This document shows, piece after piece, positions 16,718-23,927 of a stretch of 42,855 nt of DNA. The first letter of the stretch is position 1, and every line of letters starts with the position of its first letter. This stretch comes from an uncultured Oscillospiraceae bacterium (GTDB lineage Bacteria > Bacillota > Clostridia > Oscillospirales > Ruminococcaceae). The DNA lies in the NCBI GenBank assembly GCA_949291395.1, contig CASEVW010000110.1, positions 1-42,855 of the forward strand, in the 5' to 3' direction. The notes beneath the pieces were generated by a model, which searched no databases, was not told the DNA's origin, and was given only the letters and a program-made list of their open reading frames with translations. Both the position numbers and the translations under genes were made by a program.

Positions 16718-17422
16718 TTATGCCAAACTGTCCGCGGCAGGGCCCACATGGCATACCGTCAGCACCTGGTCCTGCACCGTGAATTTGACCTCCAGCCCGG
16801 CAAAGGCCAGCCCGTAGACCCGCTCCGGGTCCCCGTGGTAGGAGGGCCGGGGGTCCTGCGCCAGGATGCCCCGCAGCGCCTCCTGCTTTTCGGCGGGCAC
16901 CTTTTGCAGCCAAGGCTCGGGGAACACCACCTCCAGATGATAGTCCCGCACCGGGCCGGCAAAGCCGCTGAGGGCCTCGGGGTGGCAGTCCGCCGTGGGC
17001 AGATAGGGCTTGATATCAAAAATGGGGGTGCCGTCCAGCAGGTCCGCCCCCTGCACGTGGATCACCGGGCCAAGATCGGGGTCCTGCTGGATGCCCGCCA
17101 GCTTCACGCAGGAAAGGCCGATGGCGTTGGGCCGGAAGGGGGAACGGGTGGCGAACACGCCCATGCGCACATTCCCGCCCAGCCGGGGCGGCCGCACGGT
17201 GGGGGACCAGGTGTCCCGCACCGCCTGGGAAAACTGCCAGATGAGCCAGATGTGGGAAAAATCTTCCAGGCCCCGCAGCGCGTCCGGGTTGCGGTATTCC
17301 GGCTCGAACACGATGGTGGCCTGAAGGCTTTCCACCAGGCCGCTTTGGCGGGGAATGCCGAATTTAGTGGAAAAATCGCTGCGGATGCGGGCAATGACCC
17401 GCATGGGAATGGGCTGGTTCAT
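16718..17422 (-). CDS. trmO: tRNA (t6A37) N6-methyltransferase TrmO
   Basis: TrmO (TsaA, YaeB) uses SAM to methylate N6-threonylcarbamoyladenosine at position 37 of certain tRNAs. The 234-residue length equals the E. coli enzyme. Motifs include 'RSDFSTKFGIPRQSGLV', 'LEDFSHIWLIWQFSQA', 'RMGVFATRSPFRPNAIGLS' (SAM-binding beta barrel) and a C-terminal 'DPRPSYHGDPERVYGLAFA'. The start follows AGGAGGAACT. Its 25-base start region is an exact copy of the one before the GNAT gene at 18075. Confidence 0.92.
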   Translation of the reverse strand: MNQPIPMRVIARIRSDFSTKFGIPRQSGLVESLQATIVFEPEYRNPDALRGLEDFSHIWLIWQFSQAVRDTWSPTVRPPRLGGNVRMGVFATRSPFRPNAIGLSCVKLAGIQQDPDLGPVIHVQGADLLDGTPIFDIKPYLPTADCHPEALSGFAGPVRDYHLEVVFPEPWLQKVPAEKQEALRGILAQDPRPSYHGDPERVYGLAFAGLEVKFTVQDQVLTVCHVGPAADSLA

Positions 17423-17444
17423 AGTTCCTCCTGAGGGTGGGGTG
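17420..17444 (-). repeat. 25-base duplicated start/leader, copy 1 (trmO)
   Basis: The start codon, ribosome site and upstream bases of trmO are identical over 25 bases to 18073-18097, the same region of the next GNAT gene. On the minus strand the unit contains CCCTCAGGAGGAACTATG. Confidence 0.9.
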
Positions 17445-17484
17445 GTTCCCGGCAGCACCTCCGCTTTCGGGAACGTATGGCTTT

Positions 17485-17490
17485 ATTATA
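17485..17490 (-). promoter_or_regulatory. Extended -10 upstream of trmO
   Basis: TGC-TATAAT on the minus strand, about 62 bases before the trmO start. No good -35 was seen. Confidence 0.45.
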
Positions 17491-17532
17491 GCACAAAACC
17501 TGGCATGGCTGTATCCGATCTCGCCGGGTGTT

Positions 17533-18075
17533 TCAGCGAGGCGAAGGGCACGGATCTTGCGTGAGCTGCCGCCAGTCTTCTTCCAGTATTCCATAAAGAT
17601 ACAGGTCAGCCCAGCTGCCGTGAATGTCTTTTACATGGCTGCGCTGGATGCCTTCCAGGCGCATGCCCAGCTTTTCCATCAAGGGGAGCGACTTTGCAGC
17701 GTCAATGGTTTCGGCAAAAATTTTGTGGGCTTTTCGTGTTTGAAAAGCATATTCCATCACGGCGCTGCACGCTTCAAACGCGTAGCCCTGCCGCCAGTAG
17801 TTGCGATTGAGGAACCAGCCCATTTCGTACACGCCATTCTCCCATTCATTGAACAGGATGTATCCCAGCATTTTGCCGCTGTTTTTGTGCACGGCCGCAA
17901 CAGCGCCCTTTCGGTCCATGCAGAAAGAAGTGAGAAAACGCTGCGTTTTTTCAAAATCGTATGCTGGCTCGCAATATTCCATTGTTTCAGCATCGCCGAG
18001 GATGTCATGCAGATCGGCGGTATCTTCCAGCGTAAAATCGCGGACGATCAACCGCTTGGTCTCGATGTAGATCAT
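17533..18075 (-). CDS. GNAT acetyltransferase (RimJ/RimL type)
   Basis: The 180 residues open MIYIETKRLIVRDFTLEDTADLHDI, the usual RimL-like beginning. The acetyl-CoA region is 'MGWFLNRNYWRQGYAFEACSAVMEYAF' (R-Q-G-Y-A), followed by 'ETIDAAKSLPLMEKLGMRLEG'. Such proteins acetylate protein N-termini or small amines; the substrate is not predictable. The sequence is AT-richer than trmO or rlmD, like the other GNAT genes to its right. Its ribosome site is the second copy of the 25-base repeat. Confidence 0.88.
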   Translation of the reverse strand: MIYIETKRLIVRDFTLEDTADLHDILGDAETMEYCEPAYDFEKTQRFLTSFCMDRKGAVAAVHKNSGKMLGYILFNEWENGVYEMGWFLNRNYWRQGYAFEACSAVMEYAFQTRKAHKIFAETIDAAKSLPLMEKLGMRLEGIQRSHVKDIHGSWADLYLYGILEEDWRQLTQDPCPSPR

Positions 18076-18097
18076 AGTTCCTCCTGAGGGTGGGGTG
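18073..18097 (-). repeat. 25-base duplicated start/leader, copy 2 (GNAT)
   Basis: Identical to 17420-17444. The sequences diverge just upstream, though both have an extended -10 (TATAAT) at a similar distance. Confidence 0.9.
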
Positions 18098-18120
18098 TCT
18101 GTGCGGTGGGATATAGGTCT

Positions 18121-18126
18121 ATTATA
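18121..18126 (-). promoter_or_regulatory. Extended -10 upstream of GNAT gene
   Basis: TGA-TATAAT on the minus strand about 45 bases before the 18075 start. Confidence 0.45.
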
Positions 18127-18168
18127 TCATAAAATAACAGAGCAGAAGTAAAATTATGCGGTCAGGAT

Positions 18169-18270
18169 TTATGGGAATGATAAGAGCATTATAAGGCTAT
18201 CAAAAGAGAAAAACGCTGTTCCGCAGATGATACGGCTGGCAGACAGTGCAAACCTGCACCGCTTGTACAT
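18169..18270 (-). CDS. Possible 33-residue small protein
   Basis: A GGAGG ribosome site seven bases before ATG 18268-18270 opens a 33-codon frame: a basic N-terminus (MYKRCRFALSASR) followed by a hydrophobic stretch (SLIMLLSFP at the end). It fills the otherwise empty 18128-18296 stretch after the tandem-GNAT gene. It may be a small membrane peptide, a gene remnant or chance; no family is recognised. Confidence 0.22.
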   Translation of the reverse strand: MYKRCRFALSASRIICGTAFFSFDSLIMLLSFP

Positions 18271-18296
18271 TTCACAACCTCCGAAAACACAAAGCG

Positions 18297-18334
18297 CCCA
18301 CTGACCTCATCCCATGATGGGCGAAGTCAGTGGG
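18297..18334 (-). terminator. Hairpin at the end of the tandem-GNAT gene
   Basis: CCCACTGAC (18297-18305) pairs with GTCAGTGGG (18326-18334). The gene's stop codon lies inside the arm. On the minus strand the bases after it are CGCTTTGTGTTTTC, a modest T tract. Confidence 0.5.
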
Positions 18335-19310
18335 ATTTTCTTTCGTCGCAGAAGGTATTGCTGCCGCCTGCCGCAGCGATTAGATCATCTTCGCATATTG
18401 TTTTTCCAAGTGGAGCATCAAAGCCGAGTGACTGGTACATTTGCTCGTCACAGGGAGCACAGCAGACGGTCAAACTTGCAAGTCCCTGCTCACAGCTCCA
18501 ACTCTGAGCGGCTTGGGCAAGCATCCTTGCTATGCCTTTTTTGCGGAACACGGGTTCCACATAAAAGTCCTCAAATATGCCTGTGTCCGTACAAGCAAAA
18601 GTGGAGAAGTGCTTAACAACGCTGCACATACCAATCGCACGGTAGCCACGCTTGGCAATAAAGAAAGTAACCTTGCCTTCTTTGATGGCTTGTTGAAGCT
18701 GCTTCTGCTTTTCTTCCGTTAGTAATTCTTCCTCGATGTCCTTTTTGAATCCGTTTTCCAATTTCTTGAGCTGCCAGTCCTCTGGATCAGCGAGGACTTC
18801 CACAGTAATCGGAATGTTCTCTACCGGGGGCAGGATCATAAGAGATTCGCCCCACTCATCAGCGCCGTTCTCGATAAAGCCGACGCTTTCCCAAAAGTGT
18901 TGCCGCCGCTTATCGCCTCCATAGTTTAGTTCCGCATAGAGTGCGCCGTGTTCCTTTGCCCAGTCCAGAAGTGCTCCGGCACAGTTTCTGCCGGTACCGC
19001 CGCCGCGAAATTCCGGATAGACACAGAATTCTATGATAAAGCACTTTCCGTCCTCGGAAGTGAAGATCACCGGCATGGCAAAGCCGATATCCTGTCCATC
19101 CCGATGGAAGAACAGGAAAAAGCAGTGATCCTGCGGCCTGTCGTGAATCTTCATCATGTGCCCATGATATTCCGAACTGAGGAAGTGTTCCAGATCCTCG
19201 CTGTCGTGATCTGGGGAGATATCCCGCTTTCGGTAGATGTGGAGCTGTTCCCAAAAAGTTGCAACATCGTTTTCTGTGACTGCTTCACGGATGGTAATTT
19301 GATTTTCCAT
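18327..19310 (-). CDS. Tandem GNAT acetyltransferase (two domains)
   Basis: The 327-residue protein carries two GNAT domains. The first (about 5-155) has 'EFCVYPEFRGGGTGRNCAGALLDWA' and ends 'FWESVGFIENG'. The second (about 165-315) has 'DFYVEPVFRKKGIARMLAQAAQSW' and 'MYQSLGFDAPLGK'. Both acetyl-CoA loops look intact. Duplicated GNATs include several antibiotic- and amine-modifying enzymes, but the substrate is not readable. GGAGG lies eight bases before the ATG and is part of a leader with a short peptide and competing hairpins. Base composition is AT-richer than the surroundings, suggesting transfer. Confidence 0.88.
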   Translation of the reverse strand: MENQITIREAVTENDVATFWEQLHIYRKRDISPDHDSEDLEHFLSSEYHGHMMKIHDRPQDHCFFLFFHRDGQDIGFAMPVIFTSEDGKCFIIEFCVYPEFRGGGTGRNCAGALLDWAKEHGALYAELNYGGDKRRQHFWESVGFIENGADEWGESLMILPPVENIPITVEVLADPEDWQLKKLENGFKKDIEEELLTEEKQKQLQQAIKEGKVTFFIAKRGYRAIGMCSVVKHFSTFACTDTGIFEDFYVEPVFRKKGIARMLAQAAQSWSCEQGLASLTVCCAPCDEQMYQSLGFDAPLGKTICEDDLIAAAGGSNTFCDERKSH

Positions 19311-19317
19311 TTTGTTT

Positions 19318-19360
19318 CCTCCAAAATTTGATTCGGAGGGTTAGGAAGCGTGAACCCTCC
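19318..19360 (-). promoter_or_regulatory. Possible translational attenuator before tandem GNAT
   Basis: Three elements on the minus-strand RNA compete: segment 1 GGAGGGTT (19353-19360), segment 2 AACCCTCC (19335-19342), segment 3 the GNAT ribosome site GGAGG (19318-19322). Segments 1 and 2 form a perfect 8-base stem. CCTCC of segment 2 can instead cover the ribosome site. Segment 1 lies within the leader peptide's codons. Confidence 0.45.
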
Positions 19361-19379
19361 ATACACGATCCATCTTCAT
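19341..19379 (-). CDS. Candidate leader peptide MKMDRVWRVHAS
   Basis: A 12-codon frame starts at ATG 19377-19379 and ends in TAA at 19341-19343, thirty bases before the tandem-GNAT start. An AAAGGGTGG ribosome-like site lies seven bases upstream. A ribosome on this frame would cover one arm of the downstream hairpin. No known leader is matched. Confidence 0.35.
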   Translation of the reverse strand: MKMDRVWRVHAS

Positions 19380-19405
19380 AATGAAACCACCCTTTCTGTA
19401 ATAGA

Positions 19406-19434
19406 TTCGTATTCAATCACCAAAATGGTGTCAA
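19406..19434 (-). promoter_or_regulatory. Promoter with palindromic spacer, tandem GNAT
   Basis: A perfect TTGACA (19429-19434) on the minus strand is followed after 17 bases by a weak -10, TACGAA (19406-19411). A palindrome CACCA-AAA-TGGTG (19418-19430) fills the spacer and could be an operator. Confidence 0.4.
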
Positions 19435-19473
19435 TACCCTTTATTGTACCTCTTGCTTTCGAAAAGTCATTTT

Positions 19474-20004
19474 TTATTTTTGAATGGTACCAGCGATCTC
19501 TTTTTCTGTGGCAGGGCTGGTCCACTTTCCAAAGACCTGGAACTCCATGTGGGGGATGTATCCCATATTGTTGTACCCCAGTTTCAGAAGCAGATTCATG
19601 CTCGGCACATTCTCCCGCTCTGTAAAGCAGATAAAGTCCCACCCAGGATAACGCTCATGGAGCAGGTTTATAAGGGCAGACAGACTCTCATAAGCATAGC
19701 CCTTTCGGTGGTGGCGATAGGAGAAAGTATAGCCCAAGGAGATCGTTCCAGCCTCCGGCATAACAACGATTTCTCCAACCAGCTCATCCGTATCTTTTAA
19801 GGCTACAGCAACCATAAATGAAGCATCCACACCGAGTATATCGCTTTTCCTTTTTTCGATTAAGTCAACAATGCCGTCGAGATCTTTTGCCTGACCACGC
19901 TGATATTTTGCACAGACTTCGTTGTTTCGGTAGTCGTGCATGATGGCTGCATCCTCTGCTTTTACATTGCGGAGGATCAACCGTTCTGTCTCCAAAAAAG
20001 TCAT
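19474..20004 (-). CDS. GNAT acetyltransferase (RimL-like)
   Basis: The 176-residue protein opens MTFLETERLILRNVKAEDAAIMHDYR and carries the acetyl-CoA loop 'YTFSYRHHRKGYAYESLSALINLL' (R-K-G-Y-A) and 'NVPSMNLLLKLGYNNMGYIP'. This is a typical RimJ/RimL-family protein of unknown substrate. It is AT-rich relative to rlmD. The start is 61 bases beyond the rlmD stop on the same strand with an AAAGGA ribosome site, so it may be the third gene of the LURP-one/rlmD transcript. Confidence 0.87.
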   Translation of the reverse strand: MTFLETERLILRNVKAEDAAIMHDYRNNEVCAKYQRGQAKDLDGIVDLIEKRKSDILGVDASFMVAVALKDTDELVGEIVVMPEAGTISLGYTFSYRHHRKGYAYESLSALINLLHERYPGWDFICFTERENVPSMNLLLKLGYNNMGYIPHMEFQVFGKWTSPATEKEIAGTIQK

Positions 20005-20065
20005 TTGACCGCGTCCTTTTCATTTGCAGCACAAGAGAACTCTATCTGCACTTTCTTAAACTGAT

Positions 20066-21217
20066 TTATCCCTTGGAAAGCGAGACGACCGTCTCCACAT
20101 GCTCGGTGTGGGGGAACAGGTCCACCGGCTGGATCAGCTGGGCTTTCCAGCCGCGTTTTGTTAAAAATTCCAGGTCACGGCGCTGGGTCTCCGGGTTGCA
20201 GGAAACATACACCACCCGCTGGGGCGCCAGCTGGCATACCGCTTCCAGAAATTCCGGGGTACTGCCGGCGCGGGGCGGGTCCAGGAACACCACGTCCGCC
20301 CGCTCGCCCTGCTGGGCCATCCGCTGGATGGCGCTGGTGGCGTCGGCGCAGAGGAACCGGGCGTTGGTGATGTGGTTCGCTTTGGCGTTCTGCACGGCGC
20401 AGTTCACTGCGCTGCGGTTCAGCTCGATGCCCAGCACCTGTTTGGCATGCCCGGCGCAGGCCAGGCCGATGGTCCCCACGCCGCAGTAGGCGTCCAGCAC
20501 GGTCTGGCTGCCGTCCAGCCCGGCGGCAGCGATGGCCGCCTGGTACAGCACCTCGGTCTGCACCGGGTTCACCTGATAAAAGCTGGCGGCGGAGAGGCGA
20601 AACCGCACCCCGCACAGGGAGTCTTGAATATACCCCTTGCCATACAGCACCTTTTCGGCGCTGCCCAGCACGGCGCTGGAATGGCGGGGGTTGATGTTCT
20701 GCACCACGGTGGACACCGCCGGGCAGAGCTGCCGCAGCTTCGCCACAAAGGCTTTGGAGCCGGGCAGGGCGGGCTGGGAGGTGACCAGGCAGACCAGCAC
20801 CTCGCCGGTGGCCCGGCTGTGGCGCACCAGCACATGGCGCAGCAAGCCGGTGCGGCGGTCCTCGTCAAAGGGCTCGTACCGGCAGGCCGCCGCCGCTTTG
20901 CGCACCGCCTCGATGGCTTCGTCCAGCGCCGGGTGATGCAGCAGGCAGCGCTCCACCGGGATCACCCGATGGGTGCCCTGGGCATAGATGCCACTGGTCA
21001 GCGTGCGCCCGGGGCCGGCTTTGAAGGTGGAAATGGCTTTGTTGCGGTAGTGCCAGGGGTCGTCCATGCCCAGGATCGGCTGCACGTTGCCGAACCGGCC
21101 CAGCAGCGCCTGCACGTCTTTCTGCTTTTTGGCCAGCTGGTCGGGGTAGGGAAGAGGCAGCAGCGGGCATCCGCCGCAGCCCTTTTTGCGATACGAACAG
21201 GTGTTTTCCATATACAT
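20066..21217 (-). CDS. rlmD: 23S rRNA (uracil-5-)-methyltransferase, RlmD/RumA family
   Basis: The enzyme forms m5U in 23S rRNA with SAM. The 383 residues begin with a [4Fe-4S] motif (Cys7, Cys14, Cys17 in 'CSYRKKGCGGC', a fourth Cys in 'VERCLLHHP'). The methyltransferase core has 'FYQVNPVQTEVLY', 'VLDAYCGVGTIGLACA' (SAM), 'VFLDPPRAG' and the catalytic cysteine in 'VVYVSCNPETQRRDL'. There is no N-terminal TRAM domain, so it is shorter than the usual ~450 residues; this is common among clostridial forms. Target position (U1939, U747 or tRNA U54) is not settled by sequence. The start directly follows the stop of the LURP-one gene (TGA then ATG). Confidence 0.9.
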   Translation of the reverse strand: MYMENTCSYRKKGCGGCPLLPLPYPDQLAKKQKDVQALLGRFGNVQPILGMDDPWHYRNKAISTFKAGPGRTLTSGIYAQGTHRVIPVERCLLHHPALDEAIEAVRKAAAACRYEPFDEDRRTGLLRHVLVRHSRATGEVLVCLVTSQPALPGSKAFVAKLRQLCPAVSTVVQNINPRHSSAVLGSAEKVLYGKGYIQDSLCGVRFRLSAASFYQVNPVQTEVLYQAAIAAAGLDGSQTVLDAYCGVGTIGLACAGHAKQVLGIELNRSAVNCAVQNAKANHITNARFLCADATSAIQRMAQQGERADVVFLDPPRAGSTPEFLEAVCQLAPQRVVYVSCNPETQRRDLEFLTKRGWKAQLIQPVDLFPHTEHVETVVSLSKG

Positions 21218-21691
21218 TCAGTCTCCTGCGGAACATTTTACCGCGTCGATGGCCAGCACGATCATCAGGCAGAGCAGGGCGTCCTCCTCCCGCTGGATGT
21301 CCATGCTGTAGGTGTCGGTCCAGTTGAGCAGCTCCTTGCAGGCGGTCATCACGGTGCGGCCGGAGCCATCGGTGACCTGATAGTCCCACTCCAGCCAGTC
21401 GCCATCCACCTGCCAGTCGTTGCAGTTTAAGGTAAAAGAGGGCTTGAAAAAGGTAAACTCCTTTTTGATCTCCCCAATATAGGTCTGCCCGATATACAAC
21501 GCGAACCGGGGCAGAAAGGTGAGCACTTCTTCCTTTACCGTGCCCAGGTGCCGGCCGTTTGCGTCGAAGACCTCCAGCCGGTGGCCCCAGTCCAGCCTGC
21601 CCTCCACCGTGAACACCGTCTCGCCGTATTCGTTGTAGATGTCGTAGCTGTCCAGCCAGGAAAAGAAGCGCTGTTTAAAAAGCAGTTTCAT
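21218..21691 (-). CDS. LURP-one-related (YxjI-like) protein
   Basis: The 157 residues are beta-rich with no signal peptide: MKLLFKQRFFSWLDSYDIYNEYGETVFTV-type opening (two parts shown run together in the protein), 'HRLEVFDANGRHLGTVKEE', 'FTLNCNDWQVDGDWLEWDYQV'. This is the tubby-like LURP-one fold, possibly membrane-phosphoinositide or scramblase related; function in bacteria is unknown. The start must be ATG 21689-21691 because an in-frame TGA lies two codons upstream. AGGAGG is 13 bases away, longer than usual. It is translationally coupled to rlmD. Confidence 0.82.
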   Translation of the reverse strand: MKLLFKQRFFSWLDSYDIYNEYGETVFTVEGRLDWGHRLEVFDANGRHLGTVKEEVLTFLPRFALYIGQTYIGEIKKEFTFFKPSFTLNCNDWQVDGDWLEWDYQVTDGSGRTVMTACKELLNWTDTYSMDIQREEDALLCLMIVLAIDAVKCSAGD

Positions 21692-21781
21692 AGGTCAGTT
21701 TACACCTCCTGAAAATTGGGCCGCTGTCTGCGGCGGGGCCTGGCTTCACCGGCAGATAAAAAGGCCGGGAAGGCTGGATTT

Positions 21782-21810
21782 ATTGTACCATAAAGCCAAA
21801 GGGGAATCCA
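21782..21810 (-). promoter_or_regulatory. Promoter of LURP-one/rlmD operon
   Basis: On the minus strand TGGATT (21805-21810), 17 bases, TACAAT (21782-21787) with a TGG extension. It lies in the 309-base divergent gap 21692-22000, which holds no gene. Confidence 0.45.
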
Positions 21811-21908
21811 GAAAAAGCGGGCGTTCGGCCCCAAAAGCGTCGAAAAGCGACAAAAAGGCATGGAACTTTTGCCGCGCAGCGGGAAAAACCGGCAAAAATG
21901 CCAAACCG

Positions 21909-21942
21909 TTTGCGCGTGCAAATAAAATCATTGCGAACGCAA
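21909..21942 (+). promoter_or_regulatory. Paired inverted repeats, probable MarR operators
   Basis: TTTGC-GCGT-GCAAA (21909-21922) and TTGCG-AA-CGCAA (21931-21942) have centres 21 bases apart, two helical turns. The second covers the -35 element of the marR promoter, which fits autorepression. Confidence 0.5.
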
Positions 21943-21959
21943 GCATTCGGCGGTATAAT
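21931..21959 (+). promoter_or_regulatory. Promoter of marR-MATE operon
   Basis: TTGCGA (21931-21936), 17 bases, TATAAT (21954-21959), 41 bases before the marR start. Confidence 0.75.
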
Positions 21960-22000
21960 AGAGGACGAAACATGGCGAAAAACAGGGAAGGAAAGGCAAC

Positions 22001-22456
22001 ATGGAATTGTTAAAATGGGTATCGGTCACCGACCGGTACACAAAAATGCACCTGGACCGTATGCTGGAGCCGCTGGGCCTGAACAGCAGCCAGCATATGT
22101 ACATCGTGCGCATCTGCCGGGAGCCGGGCATCACCCAGGACCGGTTCTGCCAGCTGTTCCACATCAACCCCAGCAACATCACCCGGTCGCTGGCGGCGCT
22201 GGAAAAGCAGGGCTTTCTGGAAAAACGGGCCAATGAAAAGGACAAGCGCACCTGCTGCTTGTACCCCACCGAAAAAGCGGTGAAAGCCAGCGAGCGCATC
22301 CAGGCCATCTGTGCGGAATGGAACGACCGGCTGCTGGGCGGTCTGAGCGAACAGGAGCGGGAGCAGTTTTTGCAGCTGCTGCGCCGGGTGGGCGAGGCCG
22401 CCGTGGAGCAGACCCGCCTGGAATGGGAAGCACTGAACGAAAAAGGGGAGGACTGA
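22001..22456 (+). CDS. MarR family transcriptional regulator
   Basis: The 151-residue protein has a winged-helix core: 'GLNSSQHMYIVRICREPGITQDRFCQLFHINPSNITRSLAALEKQGFLEK' spans the recognition helices, and 'NEKDKRTCCLYPTEKA' is the wing. MarR dimers bind palindromes near promoters and release on binding small ligands. Two inverted repeats overlie its promoter. The next gene, a MATE efflux pump, starts two bases after its stop, so the pair probably forms an autoregulated drug-response operon. Confidence 0.92.
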   Translation: MELLKWVSVTDRYTKMHLDRMLEPLGLNSSQHMYIVRICREPGITQDRFCQLFHINPSNITRSLAALEKQGFLEKRANEKDKRTCCLYPTEKAVKASERIQAICAEWNDRLLGGLSEQEREQFLQLLRRVGEAAVEQTRLEWEALNEKGED

Positions 22457-22458
22457 AC

Positions 22459-23844
22459 ATGGAACAACAAAACGGAGCAAATCCCTTGGGATACGAACCG
22501 CTGCCCAAGCTGCTGCGGGATTATGCGGTGCCCAGCGTCATCGCCATGCTGGTGAGTTCGCTGTACAACATTGTGGACCAGGTCTTTATCGGCCAGGGCG
22601 TGGGCTATCTGGGCAACGCCGCCACCAACGTGGCCTACCCCCTCACCACCATCTGTATGTCCATCGCACTGCTCATCGGCATCGGCGGCGCGTCCCGCTA
22701 TTCGCTGGAGCTGGGCCGGGGCGAGAAGGAAAACGCCGCCTCGGCGGTGGGCACGGCCATCACCATGATGGTGAGCCTGGGCCTGCTGTACCTGGCAGTG
22801 ATCCAGATCTTTTTAAAGCCGCTGCTGGTGGCCTTTGGCGGCACGCCGGACGTGATGCCCTATGCGGAAAGCTACACCCGCATCACCGCCCTGGGCATGC
22901 CGCTGCTGATCGTGACCAACGCCATGAGCAGCCTGGCCCGGGCGGACGGCAGCCCCCGTTACTCCATGATGTGCATGCTGGTGGGCGCGGTGGTGAACAC
23001 CATCCTGAACCCCATCTTCATCTTTGTGTGTGACTGGGGCGTGGCGGGCGCTGCCTGGGCCACCGTGGCGGGGCAGATGCTCTCCTTTTTGATGGCGGCC
23101 AACTACATCCGGGGCTTCCGGCACATCCACCTGGAAGCACGGCATTTCGGCCTGCATTTCCGGGAGTGGAAACGCATCGCCGGCCTTGGCATGAGCAACA
23201 GCCTGAACCAGCTGGCCATCACCTTTGTGCAGATCGTGCTGAACAACTCGCTGACCCATTACGGCGCCCTCAGCGTTTACGGCAGCTCCATCCCGCTGGC
23301 GGCCTGCGGCATCGTGATGAAGACCAACGCCATCCTCATCGCCATTCTGGTGGGCATCTCCCAGGGGTCCCAGCCCATTGTGGGCTTCAACTACGGGGCC
23401 AAGCAGTACGACCGGGTGCGGGGCATCTATAAGCTGGCCATCTGCTGCGGTATGGTGGTGTCGGTCACCGGGTTTTTGATGTTCCAGTTCGCGCCCCGGC
23501 AGATCATCTCCATCTTCGGCACCGGCGACGCATTGTACTTTGAATTTGCGGTGAAGTTCATGCGCATTTACATGTTCATGGTCATCGTGAACTGTGTGCA
23601 GCTGATCTCTTCCAACTTTTTTGCGGCCATCGGCAAGCCCATCAAGGGTGTGATCCTGTCGCTGACCCGGCAGGTGTTCTTCCTGGTGCCGCTGATCCTG
23701 ATTTTGCCCCTGTTCTTTGGCATCGACGGCATCCTGTTCGCCGGGCCCATTGCGGACGGCGTGGCCTTTTTGGCCACTTTGTTCTTCGTGGTGCGGGAGA
23801 TGGCGAACATCAAACGGCTGGAGCAGCAGGCCCAGGCCGCATAA
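22459..23844 (+). CDS. MATE family multidrug efflux transporter (MepA-like)
   Basis: The 461-residue protein has twelve hydrophobic helices in two MatE halves. It opens MEQQNGANPLGYEPL and then 'VPSVIAMLVSSLYNIVDQVFIGQGVG', typical of MepA-type pumps. The second half repeats the pattern with 'PIVGFNYGAKQYDRVRGIY'. MATE pumps export cationic drugs using Na+ or H+ gradients. The start is set by GGGGAGG seven bases upstream; a longer in-frame extension overlaps marR and has no ribosome site. Confidence 0.93.
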   Translation: MEQQNGANPLGYEPLPKLLRDYAVPSVIAMLVSSLYNIVDQVFIGQGVGYLGNAATNVAYPLTTICMSIALLIGIGGASRYSLELGRGEKENAASAVGTAITMMVSLGLLYLAVIQIFLKPLLVAFGGTPDVMPYAESYTRITALGMPLLIVTNAMSSLARADGSPRYSMMCMLVGAVVNTILNPIFIFVCDWGVAGAAWATVAGQMLSFLMAANYIRGFRHIHLEARHFGLHFREWKRIAGLGMSNSLNQLAITFVQIVLNNSLTHYGALSVYGSSIPLAACGIVMKTNAILIAILVGISQGSQPIVGFNYGAKQYDRVRGIYKLAICCGMVVSVTGFLMFQFAPRQIISIFGTGDALYFEFAVKFMRIYMFMVIVNCVQLISSNFFAAIGKPIKGVILSLTRQVFFLVPLILILPLFFGIDGILFAGPIADGVAFLATLFFVVREMANIKRLEQQAQAA

Positions 23845-23864
23845 CCCTAAAAACAATAGAACAA

Positions 23865-23910
23865 AACGCCGCGAGGCAGCCTTTTCAAAAGGCGGCCTTG
23901 CGGCGTTTGT
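23865..23910. terminator. Terminator between MATE and MoxR genes
   Basis: AACGCCGC (23865-23872) pairs with GCGGCGTT (23900-23907), with further pairing inside (AGGC/GCCT, GCC/GGC), followed by TTGTTTAT. Genes on either side converge. Confidence 0.8.
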
Positions 23911-23927
23911 TTATGTTATAAGCCTGG

